Of a stretch of DNA of 7,417 nucleotides, positions 1 to 5,760 are shown in pieces. Below the pieces are notes generated by a model. That model ran no database searches. It worked only from the letters and a program-made list of their open reading frames with translations, and was not told the origin of the DNA. Positions within the stretch are counted from its first letter, which is position 1, and every line of letters starts with the position of its first letter. A program made the position numbers and the translations under genes. The DNA comes from Deltaproteobacteria bacterium (GTDB taxonomy: Bacteria > Myxococcota_A > Polyangia > HGW-17): positions 1 to 7,417 of the forward strand of contig QKIM01000514.1 in assembly GCA_003249585.1 (NCBI GenBank). Direction: 5' to 3'.

Positions 1-75
1 ACGGGGGTTTTCCTCGCCCAAGCGGGCCACGGCGATGAGGTTCTCGCTAAAGCGCTCCAGACTCGCGGTCACCAC
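1..75 (-). CDS. Possible 5' end of a gene leaving the window (partial, unrecognised)
   Basis: On the minus strand a frame stays open from a GTG at 73-75 (or the next GTG at 70-72) to the window edge, giving 25 codons that read VVTASLERFSENLIAVARLG and continue EENPR. It looks protein-like: an amphipathic helix pattern, and about 21 of 25 codons end in G or C, better than the competing plus-strand frame. It would start about 45 bases after the lipoprotein stop, so it could be the next gene of the same transcription unit. There is no ATG and no convincing ribosome binding site, and the frame has a stop at 106-108. No family can be named from 25 residues. It may be a chance open frame. Confidence 0.3.
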   Translation of the reverse strand, partial: MVTASLERFSENLIAVARLGEENPR

Positions 76-108
76 GCCCGCGCTCGCTGTTATGGTCGAC
101 CGAGATCA

Positions 109-127
109 GGTTCTTGGTTTCAGAACC
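109..127 (-). other. Stem-loop over the lipoprotein stop codon
   Basis: GGTTCT (109-114) and AGAACC (122-127) are perfect inverted repeats around a 7-base loop, and the TGA stop of the lipoprotein gene (120-122) lies inside the structure. On the minus strand it is not followed by a run of T, so it is not a standard intrinsic terminator. It could protect the 3' end of the mRNA or act with Rho. An 8-base palindrome, GGTCGACC (94-101), follows. Function is inferred only from position. Confidence 0.35.
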
Positions 128-1813
128 CATCAGGGAAGCCGGCAGTGTCGTCCGTGTAAGGCACGGTCGAGAGATCGATGTCTGTTCCGTTGACCGAGAC
201 GTGGAGAGTGTACTCGGCGTCTCCCGAGCAGCCACCCCACTGGGCGACTCCGATGAACAGCTCTCCGTTGGCGCTGGCGACCACGGCTCGATCGGGGCAG
301 CCACCACCACTGGCGGGGGCAACGTTGCATGGGCTCTCGTCATCCAGCTCGCTCTGGTCGAGAACGCCCCCGTACTGTTTGCCTGCCGAGTCCTTGACGA
401 CAGCTTTGAGATCGGCCCCCTCGACACCGTTGTCGACGAAAATGTGAACACAGTCACCTGTCAGGATCGGGAGCGCGAAGACATCATATCGGGTCTCCCC
501 CACTACATCAGGGCAGGAGGCAAACATGGAGAATCCAAGGGACTCGCTGCCCGTCATCGAGCAGGTGGCGAGTCCACAGGTCGTGTCGTCCAACGTGCAC
601 GCTCCGTCGCATACGAGGCCAGCCCCGTAGCCTTTGGGCGTGGGGAGATCGTGGCAGGTCAAGGCGCCCGTGCCGATGTCACACTCCTCTCCGGTCTCGA
701 TGATGCCGTTTCCGCAGCCGGGAGTGATGGGCGCAGGGTGGCAGGAACGCTCCCAAGCAGGATTGTCGCTCATAAACTCGTCGGAGACATTCTTGATGCG
801 CTGCTCGAGGTCCTCCACTCCGTTATAGCCTTCGACGATGTCAGCCACCTTGAATTCCGGATCGAGGATGACGAAGGTGGGGGTGGCGTTCAACTCAAAC
901 TCCATTGCCAGTTGCAGTGGGAGCGAACCATAGAGGACCGGATATGTGAGGCCAAAAGAGCCGGCCCAGCTCTGGGCATGACTCTCGGTCGTTGGAGCGT
1001 CCGTCAGGAAATTCATCGGAAGGAGTATGTCGATGAACCACGCCTCGTAGCCCAGGCTTGCGAGCGTCGTGAGCGACTGAGCCGCCACGCTGGCCGCCTC
1101 TTGGCTCGGGCCGCAGTAGAGCCCCTGAAATCTGAGTACCGTCACGAAGCCGTAGAACTGCTCCAGGGCAACGTCGTCATTCCCGTTCTGGTCCAAACCG
1201 CCTGTGAAGAGTGGGGCGCGGGCACCAATGGTCCAGCCCGAGCCGTTATTGTAACCAACGGGGACTGTTCCGCCGGGCCAGCCGTTGTCGGTCTCGACGC
1301 AATCGGCGCTGGTGGTGAAGGTCCACACCTGTCCATCGACGGTGCACCCTTGGCCGTTTTCGGCCACGACCTTCCAGCAGTACTCAGTGTCGTACTCGAG
1401 AATGACGTCCATGGAGGGCTGCGTCACGGTGACATAGGAGGCATCCGGGAAGGATGGGGGAGGACACGAGTCGGAGAAATAGACATGGAATTGAGATGCG
1501 TCCCCTGTGTGCGTCCAGGAAATGGAGGTCACTTCCAGTGGCAACACGTCCTGGGCCTCGTTGGCAGGGGTCGGATCTGAAGGGGGAGACAGAGTGTCGC
1601 AGTTGTTGATGTTGTTCGAGTTGTTTGTGTTGTTGATATTGTTGGTGTTGTTGGTGCTTTCGAGGACACACGCCTCTCCATCACAGACCAGCCCCGGATC
1701 ATACGCTCCGCCCTTGGTACAGGCACACCCCTCGCTCCCGATGTCACACTCCTGTGTAGAGTCATCGCACGCGAATACTGTTAATAAGAGTACAAGATAC
1801 AGCGCTTCCTCAT
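120..1813 (-). CDS. Secreted lipoprotein with Cys-rich modules and a thioredoxin-like domain; start out of frame
   Basis: Probably a lipid-anchored envelope protein; its exact role is unknown. The uninterrupted frame runs from 1979 to the TGA at 120-122. The lipobox LTVFAC places the lipidated Cys at 1767-1769, followed by Asp-Asp, and the mature part has 549 residues. Counting that Cys as 1: Cys-rich module (about 7-37), Asn/Thr linker (39-56), FnIII-like beta domain (about 62-153), thioredoxin/AhpC-like domain (about 170-330) with CGPS at 219-222 and a cis-Pro-like ATPTF near 297, second Cys-rich module with CGNGIIETGEECD (352-398), and a beta-rich C-terminal region (400-549) resembling PPC-type domains. 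The best start, ATG at 1811-1813 behind GGAGGAG, encodes MRKRCILYSY and then a stop; one extra base would join MRKRCIL to LLLTVFAC. Upstream in-frame starts give acidic N-termini unsuited to a signal peptide. Hence this is a sequencing error, a mutation or an unusual start. GC content is lower than in neighbouring genes. Confidence 0.8.
1602..1655 (-). repeat. Asn/Thr-rich low-complexity linker coded by AAC/AAT repeats
   Basis: This stretch codes TNNTNNINNTNNSNNINN, six imperfect copies of an X-Asn-Asn triplet, lying between the first Cys-rich module and the FnIII-like domain. Such linkers are common in lipoproteins of Myxococcota and Bradymonadota and probably hold the domains away from the membrane anchor. 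The repeated 9-base unit (NNN-AAC-AAC) could change copy number by slippage without changing frame. Confidence 0.8.
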
Positions 1814-1820
1814 GGTCGTT

Positions 1821-1827
1821 CTCCTCC
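1821..1827 (-). promoter_or_regulatory. Strong ribosome binding site for ATG at 1811-1813
   Basis: On the minus strand GGAGGAG sits 7 bases before ATG (1811-1813). This is the strongest start signal near the lipobox, yet the ATG is in another frame and runs into a stop after 10 codons. The 12 bases GAGGAGAACGAC here are identical to the katG leader (5788-5799), which supports this as a real translation start. Confidence 0.6.
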
Positions 1828-1842
1828 GGATGATGGGTCGGA

Positions 1843-1876
1843 AATATATGCACATTAGAAATCGTAAGAGATTCAA
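1843..1876 (-). promoter_or_regulatory. Possible promoter of the lipoprotein gene
   Basis: The region just upstream of the ribosome binding site is AT-rich in an otherwise GC-rich window. On the minus strand a TATATT hexamer (1843-1848) could be a -10 box, giving a leader of roughly 20-25 bases. A TTGAAT (1871-1876) lies 22 bases further up, too far for a standard sigma-70 spacing, so the -35 assignment is weak. Confidence 0.25.
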
Positions 1877-2025
1877 AGCGCTGTTTTCGAATTACGCTCT
1901 CTTCAGACAACTCGTCTCCTCGATGTTGCTCGCGCTTTGGGCTCTCCATTCCCTTCTCCGTTTGTGGAGAGTTTGGCATGATTCGAGGCGGGCGGCAACG
2001 CGTTTATACCCACTCCTGGGATCTC

Positions 2026-2039
2026 GGACAGACCTGTCC
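2026..2039. repeat. Inverted repeat GGACAG-AC-CTGTCC
   Basis: Perfect 6-base arms with a 2-base spacer, followed by further C residues. It could be an operator for a dimeric regulator or part of a dispersed intergenic repeat: 'GGGGACAG'-type motifs are often seen in repeats near REP-associated transposases, but no such transposase is in this window. Copy number cannot be judged from one locus. Confidence 0.35.
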
Positions 2040-2144
2040 CCTTGCCACATGGATCCTGATTGCCCGATCGTTTTCGTGAGGTGGCTCAGAACGCTTCCGG
2101 GTGGTGCTGCACCTCGTCCATATCCTGCCCCCGGTCGTCGTACC

Positions 2145-2948
2145 CTAAGGCTTGGCGTGGCGTTTGAGGAAGTCGCCGATGAGGCCCCCGGAGATGGAGC
2201 GGGGCGGAGGGATGGGCGGCATGTCGGCGGGGGAAAACCAGCCGGCATCGGCGATCTCCCGGCCATCGACGGCGATCTCGCCGTCTTTCCATTTCGCCGT
2301 GAAGCCCACCATGAGGGAGTGGGGGAAGGGCCAGGGCTGGCTGCCGAAGTAGGTGAGGTCAGTGATGGAGATGCCCACCTCCTCGCGCACCTCCCGGTGC
2401 ACGGCCTCCTCCAGCGTCTCCCCCGGCTCCACGAAGCCCGCGAGCACGCTGTAGCGTCCCGAGGGGTGGTGGTGTCCGCGGGCCAGGAGGATGCGCCCCT
2501 CCTTCTCGATGGCCACGATGACGGCGGGGGCGAGGATCGGATAGATGGTCCTTCCGCAGGGACCGCAGATCCTCGCCTCTTCGGTGCGGGAGGGGCGCAT
2601 GGGGCCCGAGCATCGGCCGCAGTAGCGGGTGTTTCTGCGAAAGTCCATGACCTGGTAGGCGCGTCCCGCCCGCAGGAAGTCCTCGTCCGGAAGGATGGGG
2701 AACAAGGAGCGCAGGGTCACGAAGGTGTACGCCTTGGGCGGGACGTAGTCGGTGGTCACCTCCACCCACTGCAGGCGGTCGGGGCCGCCGGGGCGGGACT
2801 CCCGCGCGGCCGTGGTGCCGCGGCTGGAGATGGACGGGTCGTCGTCGGCGATGACGGAGAGGGGGGCGAAGGTGATGCCGTCGTCTTTTCTGACGAGGAC
2901 CTCCGTCCCCTGAAACAGGTACTGTGCGGTGGAGGATGTGTCTGTCAT
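2145..2948 (-). CDS. nudC: NAD(+) diphosphatase / NAD-capped RNA hydrolase NudC
   Basis: A 267-residue Nudix hydrolase that splits NADH to NMNH and AMP and, in studied members, removes the NAD cap from RNA 5' ends. The NudC architecture is complete: an N-terminal substrate-side domain (about 1-105), a four-Cys zinc ribbon (Cys110, Cys113, Cys128, Cys131), and a catalytic domain with a perfect Nudix box at 171-193 (Gly171, Glu177, Arg185-Glu186, Glu189-Glu190, Gly192). The signature SQPWPFP at 203-209 separates NADH pyrophosphatases from other Nudix enzymes. Length is normal for the family (E. coli about 257). The ATG at 2946-2948 has only a weak ribosome binding site and lies 19 bases after the stop of the upstream unknown gene, so translation is probably coupled within a two-gene operon. 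It acts in the cytoplasm, usually as a Zn/Mg-dependent dimer. Confidence 0.95.
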   Translation of the reverse strand: MTDTSSTAQYLFQGTEVLVRKDDGITFAPLSVIADDDPSISSRGTTAARESRPGGPDRLQWVEVTTDYVPPKAYTFVTLRSLFPILPDEDFLRAGRAYQVMDFRRNTRYCGRCSGPMRPSRTEEARICGPCGRTIYPILAPAVIVAIEKEGRILLARGHHHPSGRYSVLAGFVEPGETLEEAVHREVREEVGISITDLTYFGSQPWPFPHSLMVGFTAKWKDGEIAVDGREIADAGWFSPADMPPIPPPRSISGGLIGDFLKRHAKP

Positions 2949-2967
2949 GTTCCCAGGGGGGTGCTCA

Positions 2968-4146
2968 CTACGGCAGTGCGGGGGTTTTGATGCCGTGTTT
3001 TTCCAGTTCTTTGCGTTTCGGATTCAGTTCCGGGTAGATCCATCCAAAGATCTCCGCGGGGCGGTGGTAGATGTGGCCGACCTTCCAGACATGGTTTTTG
3101 AGGATGAGAGCGCCGGAGTTCATCTTGGTGATCCCCAGATCCACGGAGAGGTCTCGCACCTTCGCGACAATCTCTTTGTGCTTTTTCGCCAGCACCGCGG
3201 CGATGAAGGCGTCGCCGTTGATGCCCGTGCGGCGGATCTTGCGCAGGAAGGTCTTTCTGAGCCCGTTGAGGTGGCCCATGAGCTCCTTGCGGTCCCGCGG
3301 CTCGCCGCTGGCGCGCAGGATGTAGCGGAAGGCGCGGGGCACCCCGACCTCGGCGTGACGGGAGAAGATATGGAGATAGTCCCACCACGCCTTCTCCCCG
3401 CGGGTCTTGAGGATCTCGAAGGCGGCCACCTGCTCGATGGAGCCGTAGTAGAACGTGTGGCCCAGGGGAATGGTGTACCACCTGAAGAGCCCCGGGTGTT
3501 TCCTCATCAGTTTCTTGCGGTACTTCTCCAGCGCCTTGCGACGGACCGGGTAGTGGTCCACCAGGGGGGCGAAGTCGATGATCCGGTAAGGGGCCTTCGC
3601 GCTTCCCTGGAAGGGGATGGGGTACTCCTTGTCGGTCAGCAGGGCGTCGATGCGCTTGAGGGTGGCCTTGTCGATGTCCTCGGCCTCCCGCTCCCGCTCC
3701 TGGAGGAACCGCTTCGCCCTTCGATCGAAATCGTCCAGGAGGCGCGCCTTCTCCCGCTCCCGGCTCTCTCGCTCGTTTTTGGCGATCATGTCCCGGCGCT
3801 TCTTCACGTCGTTGCGCTTGAGGAAGACGATGAGGGTGACGAGCCCCCCGACGAGCAGGCCTACGATGAGCAGCACCACGACGCAGCCCTTGCCCCCCGT
3901 CGACTGGTTCGCCGCCGCCTGCCGGGCGATCACCTCCTTGAGGAGCTCTCCCGTCTGGGGGGTCTCGGCCGGGCGGGGCGCCGGGACGTGGATGGTGAGG
4001 CGGTTGGTGGTGGGTTTGGGGGCTTCGTCGCGCTCGATGGCGATGGTGGCCTGGCAGTACTCGCAGGTGGTCGTGTCCGAAGTCGGGTCGGGTGTGGGCA
4101 GGCCCGCGCCGCAGTTGGGGCACTTAAGCTCGGTCAGCGTGGTCAT
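2968..4146 (-). CDS. Unrecognised zinc-ribbon membrane protein with coiled coil
   Basis: A 392-residue protein I cannot assign to a named family. Visible parts: an N-terminal zinc ribbon CPNCG...CEYC (Cys9, Cys12, Cys28, Cys31) with a hydrophilic Pro-rich tail; one strong transmembrane segment at about 87-109; a highly charged Arg/Glu/Lys stretch (about 110-165) likely to form a coiled coil; and a C-terminal region (about 170-392) rich in Trp, Tyr, Phe and His (for example TFYYGSIEQV and AWWDYLHIFSRH) that looks folded but matches nothing I know. The ribbon is probably cytoplasmic and the C-terminal domain on the other side, unless topology is reversed. Start: ATG at 4144-4146, preceded by AGGGAG about 6 bases upstream. 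It is the first gene of a likely operon with nudC, 19 bases downstream. Similar zinc-ribbon-plus-TM layouts occur in regulatory or scaffold proteins, but no function is claimed. Confidence 0.85.
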   Translation of the reverse strand: MTTLTELKCPNCGAGLPTPDPTSDTTTCEYCQATIAIERDEAPKPTTNRLTIHVPAPRPAETPQTGELLKEVIARQAAANQSTGGKGCVVVLLIVGLLVGGLVTLIVFLKRNDVKKRRDMIAKNERESREREKARLLDDFDRRAKRFLQEREREAEDIDKATLKRIDALLTDKEYPIPFQGSAKAPYRIIDFAPLVDHYPVRRKALEKYRKKLMRKHPGLFRWYTIPLGHTFYYGSIEQVAAFEILKTRGEKAWWDYLHIFSRHAEVGVPRAFRYILRASGEPRDRKELMGHLNGLRKTFLRKIRRTGINGDAFIAAVLAKKHKEIVAKVRDLSVDLGITKMNSGALILKNHVWKVGHIYHRPAEIFGWIYPELNPKRKELEKHGIKTPALP

Positions 4147-4179
4147 CGGTTCTCCCTGCCGGGGGTTCGGCGTGCAGAA

Positions 4180-4208
4180 TCTCTAGCAAACTTCCCGCCC
4201 CAGGGCAA
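4180..4208 (-). promoter_or_regulatory. Weak candidate promoter for the zinc-ribbon/nudC operon
   Basis: On the minus strand TTGCCC (4203-4208) and TAGAGA (4180-4185) are separated by 17 bases, matching sigma-70 spacing with three of six consensus bases in each box. The position, about 34 bases before the ATG at 4146, is suitable. The matches are weak in a GC-rich setting. Confidence 0.25.
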
Positions 4209-4221
4209 AGCAAAACGCCCC

Positions 4222-4249
4222 TTGACCGCGGTCGAAGCAGCCCCATATT
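4222..4249 (+). promoter_or_regulatory. Candidate promoter with palindromic operator for the metallopeptidase gene
   Basis: TTGACC (4222-4227) and CATATT (4244-4249) are 16 bases apart, a fair sigma-70 match. The -35 box overlaps a perfect 10-base palindrome GACCGCGGTC (4224-4233), which could bind a dimeric repressor. The predicted start of transcription near 4256 would leave a very short leader ahead of the ribosome binding site AGGAGG (4260-4265). Confidence 0.4.
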
Positions 4250-4270
4250 GCCCCATGAAAGGAGGGCGTC

Positions 4271-4951
4271 ATGATCCTCGATCCTCTCTACTTTCTCATC
4301 GCGGCCCCGGGACTGCTGTTGGCGCTCTACGCCAGCTTCAAGGTCAAATCCACCTTCGCCCGTTACGACCGCGTGGCCCTCTCGCGTCCCATGAGCGGCG
4401 CCGAGGTCGCCCGGGAGCTCCTGCGCCGGGCTGGCATCCGCGACGTCCGCGTGGAGCCCCACGACGGCTTCCTCACGGACCACTACGATCCTTCGGCCAG
4501 GGTCGTGCGGCTGTCGGGCCGCGTCTTCAGCGGCCGGTCCGTCTCCGCCGTGGGGGTGGCCGCCCACGAGGTGGGACACGCCATCCAGCACGCCCGCAGG
4601 TACGCCCCCATGCGCCTCAGGCAGCAGCTCGTCGGGCCCGCCAACCTGGGCTCCAACTTCGCCTACCTCGCCATCATCGCGGGGTTCCTGCTCGGCTCGC
4701 TGGTGATGGTGTGGGGGGGGATCATCCTGTTCACCGCCGTGGTGGCCTTCCAGGCCGTGACCTTCCCCGTGGAGTGGGACGCCTCCCGTCGCGCGAAACA
4801 GGAGCTGGTGGCCACGGGCATCGTCAGCGACCGCGAGTCCCAGGGCGTGGCCCGGGTGCTGAACGCCGCGGCCCTCACCTACTTCGCCGCCCTCCTCACC
4901 AGTGTGCTGACCCTTGTGTACTTCGTGATGCGCGCCACCTCCCGCCGCTGA
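4271..4951 (+). CDS. Membrane zinc metallopeptidase, YugP type (Zn_peptidase_2 family)
   Basis: A 226-residue integral membrane protein with the zinc-protease motif HEVGH at 99-103 (His99, catalytic Glu100, His103). A later PVEWDASRRA motif at 166-175 carries the expected third zinc ligand, Glu168. This pairing and the length match the YugP-like neutral zinc metallopeptidases, distantly related to M48 proteases. Hydrophobic segments lie at about 4-22, 128-160 (probably two passes) and 200-220; the HEVGH motif is between the first and second groups. The ATG at 4271 follows AGGAGG with 5 bases of spacing. The gene is divergent from the zinc-ribbon/nudC operon and probably transcribed alone. Substrates are unknown for most of the family; a role in membrane protein turnover is inferred. 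It is complete, with a TGA at 4949-4951. Confidence 0.92.
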   Translation: MILDPLYFLIAAPGLLLALYASFKVKSTFARYDRVALSRPMSGAEVARELLRRAGIRDVRVEPHDGFLTDHYDPSARVVRLSGRVFSGRSVSAVGVAAHEVGHAIQHARRYAPMRLRQQLVGPANLGSNFAYLAIIAGFLLGSLVMVWGGIILFTAVVAFQAVTFPVEWDASRRAKQELVATGIVSDRESQGVARVLNAAALTYFAALLTSVLTLVYFVMRATSRR

Positions 4952-5032
4952 GCCGCCCTTCATCGAACGGGGGCAGGGAGAGCCCGTGAGAGAGAATTTA
5001 CGGACGTCTCGCCCGACGAAGTCAAGAGGATT

Positions 5033-5074
5033 AGATCTTGTTGCTCCTTAATATTAACAAAAAATAAGAGATCT
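5033..5074. repeat. AT-rich block with palindromes
   Basis: In the 200-base spacer after the metallopeptidase, two AGATCT sites (5033-5038 and 5069-5074) bracket an AT-rich segment containing a perfect 10-base palindrome TTAATATTAA (5048-5057) and TTGTT/AACAA arms. The low GC contrasts sharply with its surroundings. It may hold the promoter or an operator for the DUF454 gene, but no good -35/-10 pair stands out. Confidence 0.4.
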
Positions 5075-5089
5075 TTATCAGGTGGGCTC

Positions 5090-5119
5090 GGGGGGAGGTG
5101 GGGGAGCCTGGGAGCGGGG
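5090..5119 (+). other. Potential G-quadruplex
   Basis: Four G runs of at least three bases (5090-5095, 5100-5104, 5110-5112, 5116-5119) are separated by loops of 4, 5 and 3 bases, satisfying the usual G3+N1-7 pattern on the plus (coding-like) strand. It lies about 65-95 bases upstream of the DUF454 start, so it would be in the leader RNA or the promoter DNA of that gene. Whether it folds in the cell is unknown. Confidence 0.5.
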
Positions 5120-5185
5120 TCAAAAACCAGATTTCCATGGCATATTCAGGCGAGAATGATATTTTTCCACCCACAGGGACTTGTA

Positions 5186-5650
5186 ATGCCGAACAAAGCG
5201 CATACAGAAACGGAACCCAACGGTGAGCCCGAAAGGGCTGGAATCCTGAAGCGGTGGATCTTTGGGGGCTGTGGTCTGCTCTTTCTCGGGCTGGGGATCG
5301 TCGGGGTCGTGGTCCCGCTTTTGCCCACCACGCCCTTTCTGCTCGCGGCTGCATGGTGTTTCGCCAAGAGCAGCCGGCGGCTCTACGACTGGATGCACAC
5401 CAATCGCTACTTTGGAGAACACCTGAGGCGCTACCGGGCCGGGGAGGGAGTCGGGCTGTCCACCAAGGTCTATGTGCTCGCGGTCCTCTGGGTGACCCTG
5501 GCGCTCTCCGGTTTTTATGCGCTCTCCTCTGCGCAGTGGCACGGGCGGCTCTTTCTCCTGGCCGTGGGGATAGGGGTCACCGCGCACCTGATGTGGATCC
5601 CGACCCGCCGCGGGAAAAAGAGCGATTCGATCCCCTCCTCGGCGCCGTGA
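5186..5650 (+). CDS. DUF454 / YbaN-family inner-membrane protein
   Basis: A small inner-membrane protein, 154 residues from the ATG at 5186. It shows the DUF454 signature: a first hydrophobic stretch rich in Gly, then PLLPTTPFLLAAAWCFAKSS, the YDWMHTNRYFG segment, and a second pair of hydrophobic helices towards the C-terminus. Family members such as E. coli YbaN have no firmly known biochemical role. I prefer 5186 over the in-frame ATG at 5156 because CAGGGAC lies about 6 bases upstream and the protein then begins with a polar cytoplasmic tail (MPNKAHTETEP). The extra ten residues of the longer form (MIFFHPQGLV) look like leader sequence. The gene is followed by a good terminator, so it is probably transcribed separately from katG. 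Confidence 0.88.
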   Translation: MPNKAHTETEPNGEPERAGILKRWIFGGCGLLFLGLGIVGVVVPLLPTTPFLLAAAWCFAKSSRRLYDWMHTNRYFGEHLRRYRAGEGVGLSTKVYVLAVLWVTLALSGFYALSSAQWHGRLFLLAVGIGVTAHLMWIPTRRGKKSDSIPSSAP

Positions 5651-5661
5651 ACAGCCACCGG

Positions 5662-5684
5662 GGAGCGCCACCGCTTCGTTTTTT
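5662..5684 (+). terminator. Intrinsic terminator after the DUF454 gene
   Basis: GGAGCG (5662-5667) pairs with CGCTTC (5672-5677) around a CCAC loop, a 6-base-pair stem with one G-U pair, followed after one base by six T residues (5679-5684). It begins 12 bases after the stop codon at 5648-5650 and would separate this gene from katG. Confidence 0.65.
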
Positions 5685-5722
5685 CATCTGCTCCTCGGCT
5701 GCGTTTTCATACACGTTCTTCA

Positions 5723-5750
5723 TTGACATCGTGTCCTATCCATGTACGGT
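5723..5750 (+). promoter_or_regulatory. Candidate katG promoter
   Basis: A perfect -35 hexamer TTGACA (5723-5728) is followed after 16 bases by TACGGT (5745-5750), a weak -10 box directly preceded by TG. It would start transcription near 5757, leaving a leader of about 43 bases. The strong -35 and poor -10 would suit an activated promoter. I could not see a clear OxyR, Fur or PerR site; a small inverted repeat CGTG-AAA-CACG lies at 5756-5766. Confidence 0.4.
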
Positions 5751-5760
5751 TGATTCGTGA

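Larger units (their letters stand above)
1828..2144. other. Gene-free stretch between nudC and the lipoprotein gene
   Basis: About 317 bases without a convincing gene. It holds the presumed lipoprotein promoter at its left end, an inverted repeat GGACAG-AC-CTGTCC (2026-2039), and a short palindrome GGTGC-T-GCACC (2103-2113) just past the nudC stop. The lipoprotein frame stays open on the minus strand up to 1979, but that part lacks a coding look and a signal peptide. I see no T-tailed hairpin that would clearly terminate nudC. Confidence 0.5.

Noticed and set aside
94..101. GGTCGACC palindrome
   Set aside because: An 8-base palindrome is expected by chance in GC-rich DNA, and nothing else marks it as a site.
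114..1580. Long plus-strand open frame (488 codons)
   Set aside because: It is antisense to the lipoprotein, which has clear domains and a lipobox on the minus strand. No motif or start signal supports the plus frame.
1770..1813. Programmed -1 frameshift in the lipoprotein start
   Set aside because: The overlap (TTGTACTCTTATTAA) has no slippery heptamer and no evident stimulatory structure, so error or mutation is more likely.
1812..2990. Plus-strand open frame (392 codons)
   Set aside because: Most of it is the antisense of nudC, and the start overlaps the presumed lipoprotein promoter. The translation shows no family features.
4124..4963. Minus-strand open frame (279 codons)
   Set aside because: It is antisense to the metallopeptidase gene, with a His/Gly/Glu-rich composition typical of a shadow frame.
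4952..4980. Possible terminator after the metallopeptidase gene
   Set aside because: The GC arms pair poorly and no T run follows, so I could not support it.
2929..4989. Long plus-strand open frame (686 codons)
   Set aside because: It lies opposite the zinc-ribbon gene and nudC and then passes out of frame through the metallopeptidase gene. Its translation is low-complexity and matches no family, as expected for antisense frames in GC-rich genes.
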